Assembly (NCBI RefSeq): GCF_000499845.2
Contig: NC_023759.2
Location: 24,745,670 to 24,809,669, forward strand
Source of the DNA: Phaseolus vulgaris
Taxonomy: Eukaryota; Streptophyta; Magnoliopsida; Fabales; Fabaceae
Reading direction: 5' to 3'
DNA length: 64,000 nucleotides
Under the pieces are notes generated by a model. It searched no databases and had not been told where the DNA came from. It worked only from the letters and a program-made list of their open reading frames with translations. A program made the position numbers and the translations under genes. The first letter of the stretch is position 1. Each line of letters starts with the position of its first letter. Shown piece by piece: positions 18,825 to 29,183 of the stretch.

Positions 18825-19685
18825 TGTACCGTCCTGGTAATCGGAAGTGATGACGTGGCAGCAAGCTATTATGAAGGCGTGTTGAGCGGGGCCCATGGTT
18901 GGCAAAAGGGAAGGCAGTCGGGGGGCTCGAGTGGTCGCCAGGTATTAAGTTGGCATGCTCCGGGCTCGTGTTGGGATGAGGTTGCCGGATGCGAACCCAG
19001 ACGACCTCGTGGTTAGAGATCGCCGAAACAAGGACATCGCCGAAGATGAAGTCAGATAGTCATTTCCTGGCTAGCCAGAGGATGAGGTCGGGAGGCAGCT
19101 TACTTGAACATACACAGTGAAGCAGGTAGAGTAGATCATGAAGGCGGCCGGCAAGACCACAGGGAAGGTGTATAGGAAGGCACCCGATCTCGCCATGCAG
19201 AAGAGATCACGCTCCAAGGCAGCTTTGCGCTCCATGCGTAAGTAACTTAGCCAAAAGCCTGAAGAGTAAGGAGCGGCGCCCAAGTCAAGGATGCTCCAGA
19301 TGGTGACACGTGTACAGCTGGATGCAAGCCACGTGTCCAGATGTGTAACTGTCAGGAGAGAGAAAGTGCCCAGGTATATAAGAGTTTCCAACAAACTTTG
19401 AGGTACGCACGCGTTTAGATTACTTCTTTACGACTGTGAGAACGAGAGTACGCTGAGAGAGAACTGGACACGGTTCCTTAGAGTTCTTGAGTTTTTCTCT
19501 TAGTAATTGGTGGTTCAGTCGCTGACTTGGGCGTCGGAGCGTGATCGGCCGTAGCGGCGCCGTTTCGTCTTTTGCAGGTTCTCAAGGTGGATCGCGGTGA
19601 AGGACGAAGGCTAACACGGCGCAGAAGTCGATCCAGGTTTGACGTGGCAAAGCTCCAGCGTTCTGGTCAACAGGCAGGATCATCA
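18825..19685 (+). repeat. 5' LTR of Tat-2
   Basis: It starts TGTACCGTCCTGG and ends GGATCATCA, directly against the PBS. Paired G-boxes and a TATA box lie in the middle. Confidence 0.92.
19307..19382 (+). promoter_or_regulatory. LTR promoter: two G-boxes and TATA box
   Basis: CACGTG at 19307-19312 and 19330-19335, 23 bp apart, are followed 40 bp later by TATATAAG at 19375-19382. The same layout occurs in the 3' LTR (27180, 27203, 27248), Tat-3 (30919, 30942, 30987), Tat-7 (62692, 62715, 62760) and, reversed with TATAAAAG, both Tat-4 LTRs. CACGTG is the classic bZIP/bHLH site of plants; stress or ABA control is inferred. Confidence 0.7.
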
Positions 19686-19703
19686 GGCGCCCACCGTGGG
19701 GCC
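19686..19703 (+). other. Primer binding site of Tat-2
   Basis: GGCGCCCACCGTGGGGCC starts right after the LTR. Unlike family A, there is no T before the GG, so the last tRNA base would be unpaired or mispaired. Confidence 0.85.
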
Positions 19704-20159
19704 GTGTAAAACCTGTTCCCATCCACAACGTGAGTTCTTGGAAATTTCTGCAGTTTCTGTGTGGTTGTGTGCTGGTGCAACCATTCTCCGCCGTTCGCTC
19801 GAGTTTTGTTCGGCGTTTTCGAAGTTTCTACCGTTCGTTTGGGTTCGTTCGGTGCCGGGAGGTTTTCCACTGTTCGTTTGAGCTTTCGATCGTTTTTCTT
19901 GGAGTTTCTTGCTGTTCGCGCGGTTCATAATCGGTTGTTCGGTGCTTTTCCTGTTCCTTCGTGTTTCTGGCTAGTGCATCGGGATCTCGTTGAGAAGCGG
20001 TGGTTTTGTGGTGAAGTCGCGAGTTTCTGTGGAGGTTTCTGCTGTTTGAGTCCACGTTCTTGAAGTTCTTCGGAGTCCACGAGGTTCTGACTGATTGATT
20101 GCTGCATCAGTCGTTCCTGAAGGTGTTGTTCGTCGCTCTTTGTGATCTGTTAAGTTTTA

Positions 20160-20933
20160 ATGAGAAAAATGAGAAGCAACCGTTCGAGTCCAGTTGCGCC
20201 CGTTGCTGCTGAAGGCGCCCTGACTATGGCGCAGATGGTGGAAATCATGCGTTCGCTGCAGGCGAATGTGGAAGCCTCGCGTATAGAGCAGGCAAGAATG
20301 CACGAGGACCTGGTCGCCTCTCGGGCCAGGAATGAAGAGCTTAGCAGAGTGACTGAGGAACTGCGTCAAGCTCTTCAGGAGCAGCAAAGGCGTTCAGTCG
20401 CTGATGAGGTCGCGCCGTCAACGCCGCCTCGCGTTTTCCCTATGCCTTTCGCTCAGGCGATTACGGACACGCCTATCCCTGTGAGTGTAGTACCCGTGAA
20501 GGCTGTTTTTACCGGCGTGGAGGATCCTAAGGCATATCTCACTACCTTCCACACGCAGATGATGCTGTCAGGAGGATCGGATGCTGTGTACTGCAAGATG
20601 TTCGTAAGCACACTCCAGGGAACAACACTGGAATGGTTTGTGAGCCTGCCTACAGGCCACATAACCAACTTCCAACAGTTTTCGAAGATCTTCGTCAAGC
20701 AATACATAGTGAACAAGGCGCCGCCTAGGGTGTCTTACGATCTGTTCGACATCAGGCAGTACCATGGAGAGTTCCTCAGGGACTACTTGAATCGTTTTGG
20801 GGCGCAGATGGTCCGCTCGCCGGCCAAGGACGAAGAAATGTTGGTCTACGCGTTCAAGAAGGGCGTGCTGCCGGGACCCTTCTGCGAGGCGTTGATTAGA
20901 GCCCACCCCGCCACGTTTGCTGAGGTTCGGTGA
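20160..20933 (+). pseudogene. gag: Tat-2 gag N-terminal part
   Basis: The ATG at 20160 (ATGAGAAAAATGAGAAGC) matches the Gag start of Tat-3, Tat-4 and Tat-7. Residues 1-85 are a Q/E/R-rich coiled coil, followed by the Gag core (GVEDPKAYLTTFHTQMM, LEWFVSLPTGH). The frame ends in TGA at 20931-20933 where the other copies have CGA (R), a CpG transition. The same frame continues beyond. Confidence 0.87.
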
Positions 20934-20939
20934 CTTGCG

Positions 20940-22505
20940 GTGGCCCACATCGCCGATGAAAGTGAGGTCGCCGAGAAGAGGGGAAGCGTGGCCCCCGCTA
21001 AGCCACGTGCCCATACTAGGATCCAGCCACAGAGGGTGCTGGAGACAGCGGTGGCCAAGAGGGATCAGAGGACTCGCCATCCTTATGATCCAAGGAAGAA
21101 CAAGGGCAGGGGCCCAGGGCGCCCTCAACTAGCACGACGAGAGTACAATCGCCCACCAAAACATAAGTTTGTGATGGGGTTGGCGGATCTGATTGCCATC
21201 CCCAATACAGCGGCCAGGCTGAAGGCGCCGGAGAAGGTGGGCGACAAGGTGTTGGGACCAAAGCCAGACGCCTGGTGCGAGTTCCACCAGGGCTTTGGTC
21301 ACACCGTTGACTCATGTTTGGCTTTAGGATACCAGCTCGACGACCTGGTCAAGAGCGGGTTCCTAAATGATTACTTGCTAGATAGAAGGACAGGGGGCGC
21401 GTCGAGCTCCCAGCCTGCAGGTGGTGAGGCTCAGCAACACGAGATGCCCACTCACGGAGAGATCCACACCATTGCAGGAGGTTTCTCGGGTGGTGGATGC
21501 ACCGCGTCACAGAGGAAGAAGTATGCGAGGTCTGTGATGACGGTGGACATGTTCGAGGACCACTCACCGGATGTGGACATTACGTTCACAAAGCAAGATC
21601 TTCGGGACGTTGTGCCTCATGACAACGACCCTATAGTCATCTCGCTGGTAGACCAAGGAAGCTCGGCAGACGTGATGTTCTGGTCGACTTTCACACAGCT
21701 GGAGCTACCCCTTGACCAGCTGAGGCCTTATGGAGGGTTTTTGTATGGTTTCGCTGGCAACCAGGTGGAGGTCAGGGGGTACATCGAGTTGAGAACTACG
21801 TTCACGGATGAGGCGGGCTCGAGAACAGAGAAAACCAAGTACCTCGTCGTGAACGCTCCTTCGGCATACAACATTCTGTTAGGAAGACCCACGCTCAACA
21901 GAATAGGCGCTATACCCTCGACCCGGCACATGAAGGTGAAGCTGCCATCTATGGAGGAGGTGGTGATCACCATCAAATCCGACCAGAAAGAAGCAAAGAA
22001 GTGCTATGAGAATAGCCTGAAGAACAAGAGGTCCGTGAGTTACGTGACAACCACCCCGCCTCCCGGTGTGAAGCGTAGGCCGACGGTAATAGAGGAGACC
22101 GCCGGGAGCGACGTGGTGATGGTGGATGCCGAGTTGGGGGAGGAGAACGCCGGTCGAGAGGAAGAGCCGAGGAACCGCCCCGAGGAAGCGAGGGAGCTGG
22201 GGATCCCCAAGGCGGTGATCGCCAGAGAAACCAGACCAAAACCCGTCGAGCAGTGGCTCGAAAGGGAGATCGGGGGAAAGATCTTCAAGCTGGGAAGATC
22301 TCTGGAGGCTGAGCTCCAGGACCAGAACGCCAAGGTGATAGAGCGGCATCTGGATGCGTTTGCATGGTCCGCTTCGGACATGCCTGGGATCGATCCCGAC
22401 TTCTTGTGCCATCATTTGGCGATGGACAACCAGGTCAGGCCGGTGCGACAGAGGAGAAGGAAGTTCAACGAGGAGAGGAGGCAGGCGATTAGAGACAAAA
22501 CCTAG
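20940..22505 (+). pseudogene. gag-pol: Tat-2 gag C-terminus, protease and start of RT
   Basis: It continues the gag frame after the TGA. It has a basic linker, then the zinc-knuckle variant CEFHQGFGHTVDSC near residue 110. The protease catalytic motif DQGSSADVMF is present, but the preceding 11 residues (TAGRKVHRVL-like in Tat-3 and Tat-4) are missing through a 33-bp in-frame deletion near 21645. The frame ends at TAG 22503-22505 where Tat-4 has CAG. Confidence 0.87.
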
Positions 22506-23622
22506 AAGCTCCTCGCTGCAAGCCATATCAGGGACGTGCAGTACCCTGAGTGGCTGGCCAACGTCGTGCTGGTGAAGAAGAGCAATGGGAAGTGGCGCAT
22601 GTGCATCGACTTCACTGATCTGAACAAAGCCTGCCCAAAGGATTCATATCCTTTGCCAAGTATAGATGCCCTGGTCAACAATGCTGCAGGGTGTAAGTTG
22701 TTGAGTTTCCTGGATGCCTTCTCGGGGTACAACCAGATAAAGATGCCTTCATGACCGAGAGGTCGTGCTACTGCTATAAGGTGATGCCCTTCGGGTTGAA
22801 GAACGCGGGAGCCACATACCAGAGGCGGATGGATCGGGTACTTGCACCAATGCTGGGAAGGAATGTGCAAGCATACGTGGATGACATGGTCGTGACCTCG
22901 CCGGAGAAAAGCAAGCACGTAGCGGACCTGGAGGAGTTGTTCACCACAATCGCCAAATTCAGGTTAAAGCTGAACCCCGAGAAGTGCATCTTTGGTGTGG
23001 AAGCTGGGAAGTTCTTAGGATTCCTCTTAACTGAGAGAGGAATAGAAGCCAACCCCGACAAGTGTGCTGCGATCTTGGCGATGAGGAGCCCGGCTACCGT
23101 GAAGGAGGTGCAGCAGCTTACGGGTCGGATGGCCGCTCTGTCTCGTTTTGTGTCGGCTAGTGGAGAGAAGGGCCATCCATAGTTTCAGTGCTTAAGGCCG
23201 AATAACAAATTTGCCTGGACAAAGGAGTGTGAAGAAGCCTTCGTCAAACTTAAAGAGTACCTGGCGAGCCCGCCGGTTTTGTGCAAACCGCTCATGGGGA
23301 CCCCTCTCAGGTTGTATTTTGCTGTGACTGAGAGGGCGGTAAGTGCGGTGCTCGCCCAAGACCAAGATCAAGCCCAAAGGCCTATTTATTTTGTTAGTAA
23401 GGTGCTGCAGGGCCCCGAAATGAGATATCAGGCCCTGGAGAAGGCTGCACTGGCAGTAGTTTTTTCGGCAAGAAGGTTACGCCACTATTTCCATAGCTTC
23501 ACAATATTGGTGATGACCAACTTGCCCATCCAGAAGGTCCTGAAGAAGCCCGACGGAGCTGGGAGGATGGTGAAGTGGACTGTGGAGCTGTCGGAGTTCG
23601 ACATCAAGTATGAGCCCCGAGG
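22506..23622 (+). pseudogene. pol: Tat-2 RT and first RNase H, broken and cut off
   Basis: The RT fingers are readable (KLLAASHIRDVQYPEWLANV). A 25-bp deletion near 22746 (after YNQIKM) shifts the frame. RT resumes at 22751 with YVDDMVV, then stops at TAG 23180-23182 (TAC in Tat-3). The first RNase H continues to FDIKYEPRG, where at about 23622 the sequence jumps into the reverse complement of the aORF end. The second RNase H and integrase are absent. Confidence 0.87.
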
Positions 23623-26097
23623 TTCGAGTTCTTCAATCTGCTTCTTGAGCCCCTCGTTCTGCTGTTTTAGTTCCTCAGCCCTCTCCCGAGCTTGAAGAAG
23701 GTCTTCAGTAACCCTCTTGTTCTCCGCCTGCGCTTGGGCCAGCTCTGCGGCGATCCCTTCGTTTTCCTTTTTGGCCTCGGCGAGCTTAGCCATGGTGTCA
23801 TCCCTCTCTTTTTCGGTTTTCCCCAAGAGGACCTCCCGATCTACGGACCTCTTCTCAAGGCTTTCTACCTTGGCGGCATCTGCTTTAATCGACGCCTCCA
23901 AGTCAGCCACCTTGAGACGATAGGGGACCAGCTTGCTCTCCAGCTCAATTTTCTCTTGAGCTAAGAGGTGCACCCTATGGCGTAGATCGGTGGCTTCCTT
24001 GCGTGCCACCCGCAGCTCGGTGCTCACAGCATCCTCCACCCGCGAATGGTCGATCTCCGCTAGCATAAGGTTGCAGGACAACTTCTCCGCCTCGATCCTT
24101 ATTAGGCGATTCTCCTCCTGGAGCACGGAGATGTCATCCTGGAAATTCTTGCTGGAACTCTCTACAGCTTTTGATATGATGGAGGGGAGATCCTCTGCCA
24201 TCATCTTGAGTTTTGCTGAGAAGGGTTCCCACACCCCTTTGACCACAAGGGAAAGGTTTGCTCGTGGAAGCACTGGGGGAGCCTGGTGCTGGTTCTCGCC
24301 ACCACCTTCTTGAATTGGTTGGGGAGTTGGAGCTTCTTGGCGTGGCGGTGACGAGGGGGACTCGGTGATGATGATGGGGGAGTTGTGAGCACCTTCATCC
24401 CCACCTGCCGCAGTTTCGGCGATTGAGGCGGTTGAAGGAGGACCCCCTCCAGCAGATACAAATGGCGTGGAGGCGCTCGGGGGGTTCTCCATGAAGTTAG
24501 GCTCAGTAGCCTCAATCACGGGGAGTGCAGCCGCCAAGGGAACTGCTTGAACCGGCGGTGTTGCAGCTGGCGGAGAAGGCGGTGTTGGAGTGGGACCTGG
24601 TGGTGAGGACGGTGTTGATGTTGGAATAGGAGGTGGAGCAGGTAGTGAAGAAAGCGCCACCCTTCTTCTTTTGGTGATGAGACCGTCCTCAGTCGCCTCA
24701 TCGTCTTCCTCTTCATTCTCATGGACCACCTGAGGAGTTTTCCTCTTTGGCTTCCTAAGGATGAGCTTCTTGCACTGTTGGGTGGGCAAGGCTTCTGAAG
24801 GAGCTGGGCCTTTAGGGGGCGATCTGCCCTGAGCAGCGGCGATCTCCACCACTGAGTTGGGCACAGTTTGGGAGCCCAACGCCAACCCATGGGCCTGGGC
24901 GAGCGCCCTCAACTCGGCTAGCTTGCCTTTACCCAGCATGAGATCTGCATGATGAGAAGGTATACAGGTCAGCTCAAGGACAAATATAAACACATGGGTA
25001 AGTATGCAAGTTAGACAAACAAGTGGTGCAAAAAATAAAGACCAAGTCCAGTGAGCAACAGACAAGACGCCTAGGGATGGATAACAAAAGTGCAACACGG
25101 GGCAAAGACTTCAGCGTTGAGATAAGCACTAACCTATGCGAGCCTCGAGTTGGTCTTCGAAGAACTCGAAGAAGATGAGCGCAGTCGTGAGGAAGGTGAT
25201 GTTAGCGTCTGCCACACTCTTCCAGAAAAGGCACAAGTCCTTATCCAAATCACCCATGTTGTCAGGGCTTCTTGGCTTCCTAAAGCTTCCTTTGGAGTCT
25301 TTATTTCCCTTGTTTACCCAGTACAAGGGAAAGTCGTCGAGCAGCGAAGTGTCCCGATCGTTCTGGCACACTTGGACGAATTTGCCTTTCCAGTCCTTGT
25401 AAGATTGCTGGAAGATAGAGTGGATCGACCTCCCAGCAATTCCGTTCAGGCTCACCCAAAGGCGATCTCCGGGGTTCTTGGCCTCGAACAGGAAAAGGAA
25501 CACATCTACTGAGGCCGGTAGTCCCAGATGTGCACACACAATTTGAAACGCCCGCACGAATGCCCAGCTGTTGGGATGGAGCTGGGCGGTGGCGATGTCG
25601 AGCTCAGTTAGTAGTTCCCGCTCGAAACAAGTGTGGGGGAACCTGAGTTTCACCTTCTTGAATAAGGTGGTGTACACAAAGCAGAACAACTCACCGTTGT
25701 TCCCTTTGTCATCTGCGCAGACCGACACATCGGGGCACAAGGCAGCACGGTCAGTTTATCATCGTGCTCCTTGTGGAACGACAGGTGGGGCTCGTCCCCT
25801 TTCTTCAATCGAAGCACTGCCCCGACAGAATTTACTGAGGAAGTTTCCATCAGCAAAGTTGAGGTGGCCCAGGGATACAGTTTCTTGTAGTCTAGAGAGG
25901 CGTTGGAGGCTCCTCCAGCGGCTGTTGGAGGCTCCTCCAGCGGCTGGTGGAGCAACCTGAGCGGGGTTGGGGCGAGAGGTCGCAGGCCTCTCAGCCTGGG
26001 AAGAAAGAGCACCAGGTGCTCGCAGTGGGTTATGAGTCTGAGATGGAGGGTCTCGCGATGAGGGAGGGGGATTTGCGGTTATCTTTGTACGAACCAT
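23623..26097 (-). pseudogene. Tat-2 antisense gene (aORF), frameshifted, 3' end fused to pol
   Basis: Exon 1 runs from ATG 26097 to 25134 and exon 2 from 24944 to about 23623. The N-terminal domain shows KKLYPWATSTLL, FERELLTELDIATAQLHPNSW and DDFPLYW. A 22-bp tandem duplication near 25908-25950 and a 1-bp loss near 25740 shift the frame. Exon 2 is open: a basic LRKPKRKTPQ segment, a proline-rich stretch, then a long coiled coil (LPSIISKAVESSSKNFQDDI to LKKQIEEL). Because of the deletion, its frame reads on through the reverse complement of the first RNase H to 23485, giving an artificial 537-codon ORF. Acceptor TTTGCAG at 26106-26107 marks the 5'UTR intron. Confidence 0.75.
24945..25133 (-). 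other. Phase-1 intron of Tat-2 aORF (189 bp)
   Basis: The donor CGCATAG|GTTAGTG and acceptor CATCATGCAG|ATCTCATG are at the same residue position as in the other aORFs. Confidence 0.65.
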
Positions 26098-26105
26098 CGT
26101 GGGAG

Positions 26106-26670
26106 CTGCAAAGGAAAAAGTAAAAGAGAGGTGAGCGAAGGTTGCAGAGGTTGATCTGATTGTGAACGAAGGCGAAAAACGAACGAACGAAAGTTCGTTG
26201 TGATGAAAGAAGTGGAAGGTGAAGCCCTAAGTTGCGAAAAAGGGGAAGAAGAAGGAACAACCCACAGCGTATGCACCAGACAGTTAATGGATGATGCGAA
26301 TCGGTTAAAATGCAGCAAACATCAACAGAAGAAGTAAAGGAGGTACCTTTCGATGATCAGACGAACGTTGTAGGAAGTTGGAGATTCAGAGGAGTTGAAA
26401 AGCGTCGAAGGTTGCAGAGGGAGTTCAGAACGTTTGAGAAGACAAAGAGGTAATGGAACAGTAGAAATGAAATGGGTTTAAGGGTTTTTCAAATGATTTT
26501 TGGAAGCGTAAACGACAACTAAAGATAACCGTTGATGAGGCCACGTGTCGGACGATGGGAAAGATGTTTGGTGGAGCGTCAGGAAAGCAGAAAGTACGAA
26601 CGTTTGGAATTCTGCGCCAGCGCCACGTAGATCGGCGGTGACATGACTCCTTTAGTCTTTTCGCTGGACA
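26106..26670. other. aORF promoter and leader region of Tat-2
   Basis: This is non-coding. On the minus strand it contains one G-box (CACGTG 26542-26547), and Tat-4 has one at the equivalent place (41286-41291). I recognise nothing else. Confidence 0.45.
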
Positions 26671-26697
26671 AGTCTTCGCTCAAGACTGGGGGGCTTG
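26671..26697 (+). other. PPT of Tat-2 with adjacent hairpin
   Basis: AGTCTT (26671-26676), loop CGCTC and AAGACT (26682-26687) lead into GGGGGGCTTG before the LTR. Confidence 0.8.
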
Positions 26698-27558
26698 TGT
26701 ACCGTCCTGGTAATCGGAAGTGATGACGTGGCAACATGCTATTATGAAGGCGTGTTGAGCGGGGCCCATGGTTGGCAGAAGGGAAGGAAGTCGGGGGGCT
26801 CGAGTGGTCGCCAGGTATTAAGTTGGCGTGCTCCGGGCTCGTGTTGGGATGAGGTCGCCGGATGCGAACCCAGACGACCTCGTGGTTAGAGATCGCCGAA
26901 ACAAGGACATCGCCGAAGATGAAGTCAGATAGTCATTTCTTAGCTAGCCAGAGGATGAGGTCGGGAGGCAGCTTACTTGAACATACACAGTGAAGCAGGT
27001 AGAGTAGATCATGAAGGCGGCCGGCGAGACCACAGGGAAGGTGTATAGGAAGGCACCCGATCTCGCCATGCAGAAGAGATCACGCTCCAAGGCAGCTTTG
27101 CACTCCATGCGTAAGTAACTTAGCCAAAAGCCTGAAGAGTAAGGAGCGGCGCCCAAGTCAAGGATGCTCCAGATGGTGACACGTGTACAGCTGGATGCAA
27201 GCCACGTGTCCAGATGTGTAACTGTCAGGAGAGAGAAAGTGCCCAGGTATATAAGAGTTTCCAACGAACTTGGAGGTACGCACGCGTTTAGATTATTTCT
27301 TTACGACTGTGAGAACGAGAGTACGCTGAGAGAGAACTGGACACGGTTCCTTAGAGTTCTTGAGTTTTTCTCTTAGTAATTGGTGGTTCAGTCGCTGACT
27401 TGGGCGTCGGAGCGTGATCGGCCGCAGCGGCGCCGTTTCGTCTTTTGCAGGTTCTCAAGGTGGATCGCGGTGAAGGACGGAGGCTAACACGGCGCAGAAG
27501 TCGATCCAGGTTTGACGAGGCAAAGCTCCAGCATTCTGGTCTACAGGCAGGATCATCA
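26698..27558 (+). repeat. 3' LTR of Tat-2
   Basis: It is 861 bp, the same length as the 5' LTR, with about 18 mismatches. It ends GGATCATCA and is followed by ACAAA and the resumed AT satellite. Confidence 0.92.
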
Positions 27559-27692
27559 ACAAATAAAATAATTCTTTATCTTTTATCTTTGGAATAATAT
27601 CGCAACAGATAAACTATTTCATTATCTTTTATCTTCATAATAATATCATAACAAATATAATATCACAACAAATAAAATATTTCTTTATCTTT
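27559..27692. repeat. AT-rich satellite, right part
   Basis: It continues the array of 18080-18824 with the same ATAATATCATAACAAATATA spacer. It ends abruptly at 27692. Confidence 0.88.
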
Positions 27693-27759
27693 GTTACCTA
27701 TTCTGGGCTGACTAACATCTGGGTTGAGCTCACGACTCACCTCTTGTGCCCAAACACCG

Positions 27760-27992
27760 AGATGACTTGGTGTTGCGAATTCTTTAGGTGGGGAGGCAGC
27801 CTCAGGCTCGTCTACATTACGCCATCCACGGCGTAACTCCTCGTTGGCACGGTGGAGCTCATCGTGTTTTGCCTGTGTGCGCTCTTGCTCCGCTTTCGAC
27901 GCTGTCATTGCTTCCTGCAGCCCTTGCATCATGCCCATGAGTTGTTGCATGGTCATCTCTTCACTCCTAGCGCGTGCAGGTCTCGTGGTCAT
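27760..27992 (-). pseudogene. gag: Tat-0 gag N-terminus
   Basis: From ATG 27992 it reads a family A-like Gag N-terminus (TMQQLMGMMQGLQEAMTASK, then EELRRGWRN and PPKEFATP). It corresponds to the Tat-1 MQQVLEIMRGLQQDMADSK region. Homology stops after about 75 residues, where the element is truncated. Confidence 0.8.
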
Positions 27993-28077
27993 GGCTTTCT
28001 GGAAATCCTCTCAACTTATCTGGGTTTTGAGAACTGGAACTGAAAAACGTGTGTGGTGGGACTGATGTTTTATATAG

Positions 28078-28098
28078 GGCCCCACGGTGGGCGCCAAA
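28078..28098 (-). other. Primer binding site of Tat-0
   Basis: GGCCCCACGGTGGGCGCCAAA is the reverse complement of the family A PBS, including the TTT spacer. Confidence 0.85.
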
Positions 28099-29175
28099 TG
28101 TTCCCGCCGGTTGACCAGGATCGTCTTTGTGCGTGACTTGTCCTCGCGATCTAAGGCACCTTCGTTTCGCTCCGTCTGTGAGTACCTAAAAAGAAGTGAA
28201 CAAAGGGGCGCCCTCGCGGCCGTTTGCACTCCGACGATCAAGTCAGCTAGCGAGAAACATCAAAGTGACACACCCTTAGGAGGTGGTCGAAGAAACTGTA
28301 CTGAATGACTGAAAACTGTGTTGCCCTAATTGCCTTGTGCTCACTGTTAGTGCGCCGCGAAGACAACTAGGGTTTTCTCTGTGTATCTTTATGTATTAGG
28401 TTAAAACTCAGTCCCCTTTTCAAATGCTCCCAAGGTCCCTTTTTATACATCTCTCATCATTAAAGCGCATTAAAGCGCATTGAAAGCGTATAAAAATATC
28501 CCTTGGAATATACGAATCTTAACTTACTTAACGCGTACCTTGGCAAACTTTCCCTGAAACCTTTAATGAGCACGTGGGCATTGTCACGTGACCCTTTGAC
28601 TTGATCATTTATTCTGTGCAGAGGGTCCCACAGCGCCGCCACCCAACTTAGGGTTTTTTCATCGTGTGAGCCCTCTTCTCTGCGAAGTGCTTCTGTCACG
28701 TGGGTTGACTTTTTGGGTGCCAACTCATGCACCCCAATCACTGGTTACTTGCCCTGGGGGTGTATCTACCTTTCTCTCGTACCATGCACGTGGTTCTCTC
28801 CTGGTCGTGGCCCTCTCGCGGGTCGTATCTATACCAGGGTTTCCCAACAGTGGCGTGGGTACTTCACGAGTCAGGTTTACCCCCTACTGGTACTAGAACT
28901 TATGGCCTTGGAGCCACCTTTCTCTGTTACTGTTCTGAACTGTCGAGGCTCGATGTCTCTCTTGGGCGATGTCTCTCTTTGGGCGACGTGTTACTTGGGC
29001 GACGTCTTACTTTGGGCGACGTCTTACTTTGGGCGACGTCTTCTTTAGAGCGACGTCTTACTTCGGTGACGTCACGAGCGGTCGACCTCTTGACTTTTCT
29101 TCCTTGGGTCGCCTTCAGGGACCCACCATGTGTGGACTTTGACTTCTGGTCAATGCCCGGGTACGGGACGGTAAA
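28099..29175 (-). repeat. LTR of Tat-0 (5' LTR, reverse)
   Basis: Its inner end reads TGTTCCCGCCGGTTGACC on the plus strand, which matches the LTR end of Tat-1. The outer end is CGGGACGGTAAA, where CGGGACGGTACA is expected, so the terminal TG seems mutated. GGGCGACGTCTTACTTT repeats (28955-29060) replace the GGCGTCGCC block. The CCATGG hairpin is absent. Confidence 0.8.
28955..29060. repeat. GGGCGACGTCTTACTTT tandem repeats in Tat-0 LTR
   Basis: About six units of 17-18 bp occur, the later ones the most regular. Confidence 0.8.
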
Positions 29176-29183
29176 GTTTTTCT

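Larger units (their letters stand above)
18825..27558 (+). mobile_element. Tat-2: family B Tat element with both LTRs and a large internal deletion
   Basis: Both LTRs are 861 bp (18825-19685, 26698-27558) and differ at about 18 sites by my count (2.1 percent). Flanks are ACAAC and ACAAA, an imperfect duplication within a repeat. A deletion near 23622 removed the second RNase H, integrase and UTR, joining pol directly to the 3' end of the antisense gene. Gag-pol also carries three stops, a 33-bp in-frame loss and a 25-bp frameshifting loss. Confidence 0.9.
27760..29175 (-). mobile_element. Tat-0: truncated family A element, minus strand (gag start, PBS, 5' LTR)
   Basis: Reading leftward from 29175: 5' LTR (29175-28099), PBS (28098-28078), leader, and gag start at 27992. 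It is then cut at about 27760, with 67 unassigned bases before the satellite. Pol and the 3' half are missing. Confidence 0.8.

Noticed and set aside
21879..22526. Long minus-strand ORF (about 215 codons) across protease-RT of Tat-2, with similar ones at 45943-50832 on the plus strand of Tat-4
   Set aside because: They are exact mirror frames of conserved pol sequence. They show no independent motif and recur only where pol is conserved.
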